Source: Halomonas sp. QHL1 (lineage in GTDB: Bacteria > Pseudomonadota > Gammaproteobacteria > Pseudomonadales > Halomonadaceae). Taken from it: a DNA stretch of 64,000 nt. Position 1 is the stretch's first letter. Every line of letters begins with the position of its first letter. The stretch spans positions 1,382,025 through 1,446,024 of the forward strand of contig NZ_MINL01000001.1 in assembly GCF_001882345.1 (NCBI RefSeq). The letters are read 5' to 3'. Positions 25,808 through 34,047 of this stretch are shown piece after piece. A model generated the notes under the pieces. That model searched no databases and was not told the origin of the DNA. It saw only the letters and a list, made by a program, of their open reading frames with translations. Both the position numbers and the translations under genes were made by a program.

Positions 25808-28800
25808 TTACGTCGATGTTGGGGGCAACTGATTCGCCGACTGCACTTTAACCGCCTCACCCTGGTCAGGGTGTAACCACACATCCATCTGCTCAAACGC
25901 CACGCGTACTCCCGCTTCGCGAAACAACGCATCTACCCGGCAGTTAATTTCATCGGCGGCAAACAGTCGGTCGAGCAGGTCGTTGACGAAAATACGCAGC
26001 TCAAAATTGAGGCTGTGCTGCCCATAGCTTAAACAGAAAACCTGGGGTTCTGGGTCGGTTAACACTCGGGGGTTTTCATCCGCCACCTTACGCAACAGCT
26101 GATGCACCTTAGCCATATCGGAACCGTGGGCTACGCCATAGGTGAGCACGACACGGGTGATATTATCCGACAACGACCAGTTGATCAGTTGGTCGGTTAC
26201 AAAGGTTTTATTGGGGATAATGATCTCTTTGCGGTCAAAGTCGGTGACGGTGGTCGCGCGGATGCGGATACGGCTGACGGTTCCGTGCAAATTGCCAATC
26301 GTGATGGTGTCGCCGATACGAATCGGACGCTCAAACAGGATGATCAAACCGGATATAAAGTTGGCAAAAATTTCCTGTAAGCCAAACCCCAACCCCACAC
26401 TCAGGGCGGCTACCAGCCACTGCAGTTTGTCCCAGGAGACGCCAAGGGTTGACAGCCCCATGACAATCCCCGTGCCCACAATAGTGTAGGAGAGCAATGA
26501 GCTAATGGCATAGGCACTACCCTGCTTCAATGACAGCCGGGATAGCACCATTACTTCCAGCAGACCGGGTAAGTTGCCCGCCATGATAAAGGTGATAGCT
26601 ACAATCAACAGGGCAGCAAAGATGTCGGATATCGATAGCGCGTTATCGACCAGGTCCCCTTCTTGCGCCTCCCACAGTGACACGTTGTCCAAATAGCCGA
26701 GCACCGAAAGCAAGTCCGCCCAGACCAAATAAAGCAGTGCACTAAAGCCAATCAACACAATCAGCTTGGAAAGCCGCAGCGATTGGCTATTGATCTGTGC
26801 CATATCAAGCGGGGGTTCTTCGACTACTTCGAGACCACCTTCCGCACCCTCTTGCACTTGAGCGCGTCGACGGGCCAGTGCGCGGCGATAGGCGAGCCGC
26901 CGTGCGGCCACCGCGAGACTTCTCACCAAAGTAGCTTCCACCACGACCCATAGCCCCAGCAAGTAAAGGGTAATAGCGAACCGTCCCACTAAGCGTAGCG
27001 CGGTGTATTCATAGCCCCAGACCACCAAGCCCAGCAGCATAAGCGGCACCGACGCCATAGCGAGTCCTAGCATTAAGCGAAACAGATGCACACCAAAAAT
27101 GGGGATATGCGCCAGTATCAACTGCGCCAGCCACCAGCTCATAGCCATCAAGCCGAACGACAACAGACCCAAAGCCACAGGACGCAGTGCCAGCGGCGTT
27201 TCCATCTCTCCAGACATCGCTGCAATGGCAATGACTGGCACCAAGGCGATGCCTAACCCACCCAGCAGTTGGCGTAACCGGGCGGTGTACTGGGGCGACC
27301 AGGTAAAGTGGCGCTCGGCCACGCCATCGGCGACCAGCAGCCTACGTCCCCAAGCGACCACGGCCCAACTCAAGGCCAATTGCAGCAGCGCTGGTGCAAC
27401 GCTATTAGCCAATGGCCCAGCCGCCCCTAGCAGCCCGATGCCAATGCCTGCTAATGCCAGCGGACCGGAGAGTGCTAGCAGCGCATTCAGCAGCACCGCT
27501 TTGGGGGTATGCAGTTGGGTATCGCTTTTCAACCGACCAATCTGCGAGTGCAGCTTGGCCAAAAGGGCCTTAATTTGGCGCCGCACCCCCATTAAAACCA
27601 GGCTTAACACCACCAGAGGTGCCCCTCTGAGCACCTCCCAAGAGAGCCCTTGCCAGCGGGTGGGTAAAATGGCCCGCCACTCCCCTTCCTGCCACTCCAG
27701 CTGTAGGTTGCGAGGTAGTTGGCGCAGCCAATTAATATCCAAAGGGCGGCTATTAGCGACCCAAAACAGCTGCTCATCGATAGTTTTACGCAGCTCCCTG
27801 GTCGTTGCGACTAGCTGCTGCTGGTTGAGCTGTAGTTCAATAGCCGCACTTAATAAGCTGCCGTAAGACTGTTCCAGTTGCTCGACCAGTTCACGGCGCG
27901 ATTGATAAAGCTGCGAGAGTGAATTGACCAACCCCGGCGTCGCCTCTATGCCCGCCTGATCTAAACGCGTAATGGCGTACTGCTCACTTTGGCGTAGCTG
28001 ATCGCGCTGACGAACCAAATCGAACTGTTTTAAGCGCAGGTCGGCAATTTCGTCCTGTAAATCTCGTGGTGCCGACAACGGAGGCAGTGACTTGCGCTGT
28101 TCACGCAGAATACGCGACAGCAGCTGGCTGCCGCGGATAGCCTCAATTTGCTCATTAAGGCTGCGCTGAAGCTGACGCACGTTCTCTAGCTGCCGCTGGG
28201 CTTCAATATTGTCGCGCACTATACTGTTTGCGCGATCTGTCGCCCGCAGCAGCTCTAAACTTAGTGTTTGATTGTTTTGCTGCGCTTGCACCACCACCGG
28301 ATGCCCAGCGGCGATTAACGGGTTATCCCTGGCAGCATCGGCAATGGCTTGCTCAGAAGCCAACCTTCGCTGCCGATCAATCACGCCTTGCAACATCGTT
28401 AGCTGCTGCTGTTGATAATCGATCTGGACCATCAGCACGTCACGACGCTCCTGGGCTAATTCGCGCAGGCGGCTATTAGCACTTAGCTCGCGCTGATAAA
28501 AGCTTACTTCACGTTCGGCAAGTGCACGCTCAAGGCGTAATTGGATAAGCCGTGCATCGCTCAGTGCAGAAAGTTGGCGATCCGCTAGCAAAGCCTCGCG
28601 CTCATCGTGCTGTCGGCGTAAACTTTCCGCGCGTTGGAGAGTTTCCGCGATGGACTGCTGGGCACGTTCAGGAAGTGTTTGGGCGGCCAGTAGTTGCGAG
28701 TTCACTTCCGCCAGTTGGCTTTGCAACTGTTGCAGCTCAACCACGGCGTTAGTTTGCAGCGTTTCCAGCTCGTCGAGGGGGCGATCGCTCAAATCGGCGA

Positions 28801-29158
28801 CGGTTAACTGCTGCGAGGCTACTTCAGCTTCACTTAACTCACGCTGGAGGCGTGCTAACACCTCTGGGGCCTGTTCAACACGGGTATCTAATGCAGCAAG
28901 ACGCTCATCCACGGAGGTCAGCCGTTCATAAGCGTCAAGGGCCGCCTCGAGGGCCTCTTTATCGCTTGTCTGCTGAGCGGTCAAGGGTTCCTCAAGGGCT
29001 TCTAACTGTGCAAGCCGTGATGCCAGTTCAGCCTGATCAGGCACCCGTTCAAGCATACTGGCTTGAAGCGCAGCCTGGGCTGGATTAATAGCGGTACTGC
29101 TAATAAAGAGCAGCAGGAACAAACAGGATATACTCCACTTACAGGCGCATCTCACCAC
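25808..29158 (-). CDS. MscK/KefA-like large mechanosensitive channel
   Basis: The 1116-residue protein has the architecture of MscK-type channels. It starts with a signal peptide ending near INPAQA, followed by a long periplasmic coiled-coil-rich region (about residues 30-480, Leu/Gln/Glu/Arg-rich). A block of several TM helices follows (about 510-900), then a C-terminal MscS domain. The pore-lining and beta-domain segments read LSVGLGFGLQEIFANFISGL and FERPIRIGDTITIGN around residue 930. It probably opens under hypo-osmotic tension, useful in an organism of variable salinity. It converges on tlyA, with 21 bases between stops. Confidence 0.88.
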   Translation of the reverse strand: MVRCACKWSISCLFLLLFISSTAINPAQAALQASMLERVPDQAELASRLAQLEALEEPLTAQQTSDKEALEAALDAYERLTSVDERLAALDTRVEQAPEVLARLQRELSEAEVASQQLTVADLSDRPLDELETLQTNAVVELQQLQSQLAEVNSQLLAAQTLPERAQQSIAETLQRAESLRRQHDEREALLADRQLSALSDARLIQLRLERALAEREVSFYQRELSANSRLRELAQERRDVLMVQIDYQQQQLTMLQGVIDRQRRLASEQAIADAARDNPLIAAGHPVVVQAQQNNQTLSLELLRATDRANSIVRDNIEAQRQLENVRQLQRSLNEQIEAIRGSQLLSRILREQRKSLPPLSAPRDLQDEIADLRLKQFDLVRQRDQLRQSEQYAITRLDQAGIEATPGLVNSLSQLYQSRRELVEQLEQSYGSLLSAAIELQLNQQQLVATTRELRKTIDEQLFWVANSRPLDINWLRQLPRNLQLEWQEGEWRAILPTRWQGLSWEVLRGAPLVVLSLVLMGVRRQIKALLAKLHSQIGRLKSDTQLHTPKAVLLNALLALSGPLALAGIGIGLLGAAGPLANSVAPALLQLALSWAVVAWGRRLLVADGVAERHFTWSPQYTARLRQLLGGLGIALVPVIAIAAMSGEMETPLALRPVALGLLSFGLMAMSWWLAQLILAHIPIFGVHLFRLMLGLAMASVPLMLLGLVVWGYEYTALRLVGRFAITLYLLGLWVVVEATLVRSLAVAARRLAYRRALARRRAQVQEGAEGGLEVVEEPPLDMAQINSQSLRLSKLIVLIGFSALLYLVWADLLSVLGYLDNVSLWEAQEGDLVDNALSISDIFAALLIVAITFIMAGNLPGLLEVMVLSRLSLKQGSAYAISSLLSYTIVGTGIVMGLSTLGVSWDKLQWLVAALSVGLGFGLQEIFANFISGLIILFERPIRIGDTITIGNLHGTVSRIRIRATTVTDFDRKEIIIPNKTFVTDQLINWSLSDNITRVVLTYGVAHGSDMAKVHQLLRKVADENPRVLTDPEPQVFCLSYGQHSLNFELRIFVNDLLDRLFAADEINCRVDALFREAGVRVAFEQMDVWLHPDQGEAVKVQSANQLPPTST

Positions 29159-29321
29159 GTTACTTATGCCTCGTTGACATCAAAAGCTCCGCAGACACGG
29201 ATAGTAGGGTTATTGTCAGACGTTCTGATAGCCAGTGCAATCAGAGGTGTTGACTTCCGCAGGCGGCGTGATAGAAACAAGCTTGGCATTTGCCTATTCC
29301 TTTATTTTGCGAGTCACCTTG

Positions 29322-30353
29322 ATGGTCACCCGAAAACTGCCGTTGACGAAACTTATTGTTCTGCTGAGCCTTGCTACGTTTAGCGCGAATGCCGTCGCCG
29401 AGTCTCAACAAGAGATTGAGGAGCGTATCCGCGCCCTCAATGCCGAGCTGTATGATCTGCGTCAACAGTTGCAGCAGATAGATAACCCCGAAGACGCCGC
29501 ATTAGGCTTACCGTTTGAACAGCTGCCTGAAGAAGCAGCAAGGGAAGATTTAAGCGAGCGCCGCGAGCTTGAGCAGGAATCAAGCCGGAACCCGTTTTCA
29601 ATCACCACCCACCGCACCAACTACCTGTTTCCGGTTAGCTATAACACCAACCAGAACCGTGAAAGCTTTCGCAATATCTCTGACGATGGCGAAATAGATG
29701 GCGTGGAGTTGAAATTCCAGTTCAGCGCCAAGGTTAATCTGGCTGAGCAGGTATTGGGTAACTACGGCGACGTCTACTTTGGTTACACCCAGCGCAGTTG
29801 GTGGCAGGCTTATAACACCGACGCCTCATCCCCCTTTAGGGAAACCAACTACGAGCCGGAAATATTTATCGACTTTGACAATGCCTGGGGGGCACTTGGT
29901 TGGGTGAATACCCGTAACCGCGTATCCCTCAATCACCAGTCTAACGGTCGCTCTGATCCTCTCTCGCGTAGCTGGAATCGGGTTTATCTTGAAAGCACCT
30001 TTCAACGCGGCGACTGGGCGTTCACGCTGGCGCCGCATTGGCGCATACCAGAATCCTCAGATGATGACGACAACCCGGATATCGAACGCTACATGGGATA
30101 CGGTGATATCCGTCTCGCCAAACGCCTCAACGACAACCGTGAAGTGAGTGGTCAATTACGCGGCAACCCCAGCGCAGGTAATATTGGCACCCAGATTGAT
30201 TACAGCTGGCCTGCTTTCAACAGCTTGCGTGCGCATGTACAGTACTACTATGGGTATGGTGAAAGCATGATCGATTATGATCATCGCGTACACCGCTTAA
30301 GCCTTGGGTTTAGTTTAAATCCCTTATTTAGTGCGACAGGGCTGAACCGATAG
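29322..30353 (+). CDS. pldA: Outer-membrane phospholipase A1
   Basis: This OmpPLA-family protein hydrolyses phospholipids that reach the outer leaflet. The start at 29322 (MVTRKLPLTKL) gives a proper signal peptide ending at NAVAES; an upstream in-frame ATG at 29235 is less likely. A short coiled coil follows (about residues 25-45). The 12-strand barrel contains the catalytic segment SLNHQSNGRSDPLSRSWNR around residue 205, in which His, the following Ser and the later Asn form the triad. The product is 343 residues, somewhat longer than E. coli PldA because of the N-terminal region. Confidence 0.92.
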   Translation: MVTRKLPLTKLIVLLSLATFSANAVAESQQEIEERIRALNAELYDLRQQLQQIDNPEDAALGLPFEQLPEEAAREDLSERRELEQESSRNPFSITTHRTNYLFPVSYNTNQNRESFRNISDDGEIDGVELKFQFSAKVNLAEQVLGNYGDVYFGYTQRSWWQAYNTDASSPFRETNYEPEIFIDFDNAWGALGWVNTRNRVSLNHQSNGRSDPLSRSWNRVYLESTFQRGDWAFTLAPHWRIPESSDDDDNPDIERYMGYGDIRLAKRLNDNREVSGQLRGNPSAGNIGTQIDYSWPAFNSLRAHVQYYYGYGESMIDYDHRVHRLSLGFSLNPLFSATGLNR

Positions 30354-30430
30354 GCGCAATTGCTTGTCTGTTAATAAATGGCTGCTATGCTCATAGTAGC
30401 TAAATCATTCATTCGTCAAAGGAAGACTCC

Positions 30431-30763
30431 ATGGCTAAACGTCAACCCACTTACTCTACTCAAGCCGATCAACTCAAAGATGATCTGCGCCACTTGAGTG
30501 AAACCGTTGAAGAGCTGGTCAATGCGACCGCTAAAGACGCCAGCGGAGAAATGAACGATCTACGTACTCGTGCCGAACGCCGTCTGAAAGACACTCGTGC
30601 GCGTCTTGAAGCTCGCGGAGAACGTATCTATGACGAAACTCGTGACTCGCTGACCCACCAAGCCGATGCATGTGATCGCTACGTCCACGAAAACCCCTGG
30701 ACGAGCATTGGTATTGGTGCCGCAGCAGGTATGGTTGTGGGTATGCTGCTCGGTCGTCGCTAA
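30431..30763 (+). CDS. DUF883 (ElaB/YqjD-like) tail-anchored protein
   Basis: This is a 110-residue helical protein with a C-terminal TM segment rich in glycine (GIGAAAGMVVGMLLGRR), the mark of the ElaB/YqjD/YgaM family. In E. coli these anchor ribosomes to the inner membrane in stationary phase. The soluble part is a charged coiled coil. GGAAG precedes the ATG. It is the first gene of a yqjD-yqjE-yqjK-like operon and its stop overlaps the next start (TAATG). Confidence 0.88.
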   Translation: MAKRQPTYSTQADQLKDDLRHLSETVEELVNATAKDASGEMNDLRTRAERRLKDTRARLEARGERIYDETRDSLTHQADACDRYVHENPWTSIGIGAAAGMVVGMLLGRR

Positions 30764-31167
30764 TGGCTTTGGGTCCAACCCAACGCGTCTTCTCTGCCGC
30801 CAAACGCTTACTGAAATCGCTGATTGCTAATAGCGAAACCCGCCTGCGTTTGGCGGTGTTTGAGTTAGAAGAGGAACGTGCTCGCTTACTGGTTCTACTT
30901 CTTCTTGCAGGAGCAAGCTTACTGCTGCTCTTGCTGGGTATTGCCACGTTGACAGCATTAGTAGTGGTTCTATTCTGGGATACCTATCGGTTAACCGCCA
31001 TTGCCATCAGTGCTGGTGTTTTGATCGGTGCCAGTTTGTTACTTGCGGTTATTGCGATTCGCCAGTCCAAGCAGCACTCTCTTTTAAAAGAAACACTCAA
31101 ACAGCTTGCCGCAGATCGAGCACTGCTTGAGGAGCCAAGTGATGAAACCATCCGCAGACACCGCTAA
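30763..31167 (+). CDS. YqjE-like phage-holin-family membrane protein
   Basis: This 134-residue protein has an amphipathic N-terminal helix, two TM helices (LLVLLLLAGASLLLLLLGIA and AIAISAGVLIGASLLLAVIA) and a basic C-terminus. It matches the phage holin superfamily III/YqjE proteins. Despite the family name these are chromosomal envelope proteins of unknown role, found with DUF883 genes. Its end overlaps the next gene by 26 bases. Confidence 0.82.
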   Translation: MALGPTQRVFSAAKRLLKSLIANSETRLRLAVFELEEERARLLVLLLLAGASLLLLLLGIATLTALVVVLFWDTYRLTAIAISAGVLIGASLLLAVIAIRQSKQHSLLKETLKQLAADRALLEEPSDETIRRHR

Positions 31168-31453
31168 ACCGCCAACGAAACCACTCAGCCGCGCTGAGCG
31201 CAAAGCGCTGCTGCTGGCCGAACTGGAGCAGCAGCGCGTGGATATTTTGGTCGATAGTGAATTTTTACAGCAAGCTGCTTCACCACTGGATAGAAACTGG
31301 CAAAGCTTCAAGCTACCGCTTTACGCCGTCGGTGGCTTTGCCGCATTCAAGCTAATGCGCCACCCAGGCGGCGCCATGGCGGCAGGCAGAAAAGCGCTTG
31401 CGGGCTATATGCTGTTCAAAAAGCTTAAATTATTAGCCAAAGTGGCCACTTAA
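31142..31453 (+). CDS. YqjK-like small protein
   Basis: This 103-residue basic protein is the third member of the yqjDEK-like set. The start at 31142 (MKPSADTAK) is supported by a GAGGAG shortly upstream, inside the end of the preceding gene. The N-terminal half is charged (RAERKALLLAELEQQRVDIL) and a hydrophobic stretch follows (LPLYAVGGFAAFKLM). The function is unknown. Sequence conservation in this family is low, so the assignment leans on gene order. Confidence 0.7.
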   Translation: MKPSADTAKPPTKPLSRAERKALLLAELEQQRVDILVDSEFLQQAASPLDRNWQSFKLPLYAVGGFAAFKLMRHPGGAMAAGRKALAGYMLFKKLKLLAKVAT

Positions 31454-31554
31454 TTTTATTAATCTACCTTACTTGCTGAGAGGCAAGGCTATCGAAATTC
31501 AAAATAGCTACTGATGCTCGATAGTGTGGTGCCAGGGCAGGTTAAAGCGAGGGT

Positions 31555-31576
31555 CTTTTGTCATGGATGACAAAAG
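31555..31576. repeat. Perfect 10+10 palindrome between convergent genes
   Basis: cttttgtcat and atgacaaaag flank a 2-base centre in the 191-base gap after the yqjK-like gene. The symmetry is perfect. No T-run follows, so it looks more like a protein-binding site than an intrinsic terminator. The rest of the gap holds nothing I can identify. Confidence 0.6.
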
Positions 31577-31644
31577 TAGCGCCCAGGGATGAGGTCACCG
31601 CGCCCTCGCGGCAATCTGCGCTCGGCGCCAATGCACAGGCTAAG

Positions 31645-32829
31645 CTAGCAGGACTGCCCGCAGGCTACGCCACTCGCCCACGCCCACTGAAAGTTATACC
31701 CGCCCAGCTCCCCTGTTACATCCAATACTTCACCGATAAAGCGCAGTTGCGGAAGAGCTTTAACCTCAAAGGTTTTGGACGATAGCGCGTCGGTATTGAC
31801 CCCACCCATGGTCACCTCAGCGGTTCGCCACCCTTCTGTTCCCGCTGGCTTCAGTTGCCAGACGTTGATTCTTTGCGCCCACTCATCCAACGCTGCGTTG
31901 GGATACTGGGCCAGTGGTCGAGCCGGGTCATGGTCGGGATACCACTCCAGCAGCGCTTGCGCTAAACGCTTTGGGAAGCGTTCGCCAAGCCAAGTTGAGA
32001 GCTGACGCTTAGGGGTTTCTTGTCGCGCCTCACGCAGCGATTCTGCCACATTTTCATTGGGCAGCAGATCAACCGTAATACTCTCACCGGGCTGCCAGAC
32101 GCTGGATATCTGCAGCATCGCCGGCCCAGACAAGCCGCGGTGGGTAAACAGCATAGGATCAACAAAGCGGCGGCTGCCAGCGCTAACGGCCACCGGAACG
32201 CTCACCCCTGAAAGCTCTGCTGCGCGCGCTTTCCAGGTATCGCTTAAGGTAAAAGGTACCAGCCCAGGGCGAGTATCAAACACCTCCAGACCAAATTGAC
32301 GGGCTATGTCGTAGCCAAACCCTGTCGCGCCCATGCTCGGAATGGAAAGTCCGCCGCTCGCCACTACCACCACTCCCGCATCGATTTTACCTATCGAGGT
32401 CGTTATACGCATGGCACTGCCCTGCTGCTCCACGCGGGTAATCTGGCTGCTAAGCCTGATTTCAGCCCCCGCCCACTCACACTCGGTCAGTAGCGTACGG
32501 ACAATCTCTTTGGCCGAGGTGGCACAGAATAGCTGACCCGGCGTTTTCTCAACATGTTCAACGCCATGGCGCTCAACCAGCTCCACAAAGTGCTCAGGAC
32601 GATAACGTTTGAGCGCCGAAATACAAAAATAAGGATTTGATGAGTAAAAGTGCTGTGGCGTAGTGCCAAGGTTGGTAAAGTTGCAACGACCGCCCCCGGA
32701 CATGAGAATCTTCTTGCCCGCTTTGTTAGCATGATCAAGCACTAAGACCCGCTTTCCGGTATAGCCTGCTTGCGCTGCGCACATCAAGCCTGCAGCGCCA
32801 GCGCCGATGATGACAACGTCATAGATCAT
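31645..32829 (-). CDS. HI0933/YhiN-type flavoprotein
   Basis: This is an FAD-dependent oxidoreductase of the HI0933 (BaiN) family of about 394 residues. The dinucleotide motif is at the very start (VVIIGAGAAGLMCAAQAGY) and is followed by AGKKILMSGGGRCNFTN, a family hallmark. The C-terminus has FIGEVLDVTGELGGYNFQWAWASG. The start at 32829 (MIYDVVIIG) fits the fold; upstream residues to 32877 are probably not translated. The E. coli relative has no firmly known substrate, so the reaction is not predicted. Confidence 0.9.
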   Translation of the reverse strand: MIYDVVIIGAGAAGLMCAAQAGYTGKRVLVLDHANKAGKKILMSGGGRCNFTNLGTTPQHFYSSNPYFCISALKRYRPEHFVELVERHGVEHVEKTPGQLFCATSAKEIVRTLLTECEWAGAEIRLSSQITRVEQQGSAMRITTSIGKIDAGVVVVASGGLSIPSMGATGFGYDIARQFGLEVFDTRPGLVPFTLSDTWKARAAELSGVSVPVAVSAGSRRFVDPMLFTHRGLSGPAMLQISSVWQPGESITVDLLPNENVAESLREARQETPKRQLSTWLGERFPKRLAQALLEWYPDHDPARPLAQYPNAALDEWAQRINVWQLKPAGTEGWRTAEVTMGGVNTDALSSKTFEVKALPQLRFIGEVLDVTGELGGYNFQWAWASGVACGQSC

Positions 32830-32922
32830 AATGGACAGCTCATATTGAGGGCGATTCCCGCCGTAAAAGGCAGGCATTCTAACAGGGTCGCACTTAAAAA
32901 TTATTATATGGCCGAATTACCC

Positions 32923-32939
32923 TATACAATAATTGTATA
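32923..32939. promoter_or_regulatory. Perfect palindromic operator candidate of the second RND operon
   Basis: tatacaat-a-attgtata is a perfect 17-base palindrome 26 bases before the adaptor start, in an AT-rich promoter region. Its position over or next to the likely -10/-35 region is typical of TetR-family repressors such as AcrR or NalC-type regulators. No regulator gene is adjacent. Confidence 0.5.
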
Positions 32940-32964
32940 AATATTATCTAACGCTGAGAACACT

Positions 32965-34047
32965 ATGCTTTTGCCTTTTCATCGACGACGGCTGTTGCGA
33001 CTCGCGCTCGTGCCTCTCACTCTACTGCTTTCCAGTGTGACGTTCGCCCAAACGGCGCCGTCAGTCATCGGCACACGGGCTATCGTGACGACCTGGTCTG
33101 ATCCACTAGAAGCCTTGGGAACCCTTCGTGCCGATGAGAGCGTCACGCTATCGGCTACCGTCACGGACATCGTTGCCGAGATCAATTTCCGTGACGGCCA
33201 GCAGGTCGAAGAGGGGCAGTTGCTTATTCGCTTAGAGGATGCCGAAGAGCAGGCGCAGTTGAGAGCGTCCCAGGCACTACGCGAAGAGCGACGCAATGCG
33301 TCAAATCGTGCTTCCCAACTACAAGAACGCAACCTAGCGGCCCGGGCCGATGTAGAAGATAGCCAATCACGACTGCGTCAGGCAGATGCCGACATACAAG
33401 CCATTGAAGCGGAGTTGGCTAATTACCAGATAAAAGCGCCCTTCAGCGGCCGTGTCGGCTTTCGCAATATCAGTGTTGGCGCCCTGGTCACCCCAGGCAT
33501 GGATCTGGTGACGCTCGATAAATTGGATGTTATGCAGCTCGATTTCAGCGTCCCCGAAGTATTTCTCGGCCGCCTCTCGCCAGGCTTGATGCTCAACGCC
33601 ACGACTGCCGCCTACCCTGACGCCCTCTTTAGCGGTGAAATTGCCACCATCGGCACCCGAGTGGATCCAGTCACGCGCAGCGTAAGCGTCCGCGCTGATC
33701 TCGAGAATACCGATGGCCGCCTGCGACCTGGCATGCTGATGGAAGTGATCGTTCAACAGCGCGTACGCGATACTGTTGTCATTCCTGAGGCTGCCATAGA
33801 GCCTAGCGGTGACCGCCACTTCGTGATGCTAATTGATCAGAGTGAAGGCAGCACACGCTTGGCACGGCGCGAAGTGGCGATCGGCGAGCGGCGCAACGGC
33901 GAGGTGGAAATTCTTGAGGGGCTCGAAGCCAACGATTTAATTGTCGTTCATGGCCTACAGTTGGCCCGGGATGGGCAAGAGGCGAGGTTAATCGGGATCG
34001 CCGATGACGAGACCGGTATACGAGCGCTGCTGGAGGCCGACCGCTAA
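32965..34047 (+). CDS. RND efflux periplasmic adaptor (MexA/AcrA type)
   Basis: The 360-residue membrane fusion protein has a Sec signal peptide (cleavage near TFAQ). A lipoyl half with EINFRDGQQVEEGQLLIRLED is followed by a short coiled-coil hairpin (about residues 80-140) and the second half with KAPFSGRVGFRNISVGALV. The beta-barrel LDFSVPEVFLGRL and the membrane-proximal domain come last. The short hairpin resembles the MexH/VexA-like adaptors. It overlaps the pump start (TAATG), so the two are translationally coupled. Confidence 0.9.
   Translation: MLLPFHRRRLLRLALVPLTLLLSSVTFAQTAPSVIGTRAIVTTWSDPLEALGTLRADESVTLSATVTDIVAEINFRDGQQVEEGQLLIRLEDAEEQAQLRASQALREERRNASNRASQLQERNLAARADVEDSQSRLRQADADIQAIEAELANYQIKAPFSGRVGFRNISVGALVTPGMDLVTLDKLDVMQLDFSVPEVFLGRLSPGLMLNATTAAYPDALFSGEIATIGTRVDPVTRSVSVRADLENTDGRLRPGMLMEVIVQQRVRDTVVIPEAAIEPSGDRHFVMLIDQSEGSTRLARREVAIGERRNGEVEILEGLEANDLIVVHGLQLARDGQEARLIGIADDETGIRALLEADR

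Noticed and set aside
27099..27866. 255-codon open frame on the plus strand inside the mscK-like gene
   Set aside because: It is antisense to a clear membrane protein and its translation (Ser/Arg/Asn-rich, no domain) is a shadow of that coding sequence.
30763..31167. Prophage holin and hence a prophage
   Set aside because: The holin-like gene belongs to a yqjDEK-type chromosomal trio and no other phage genes are present.
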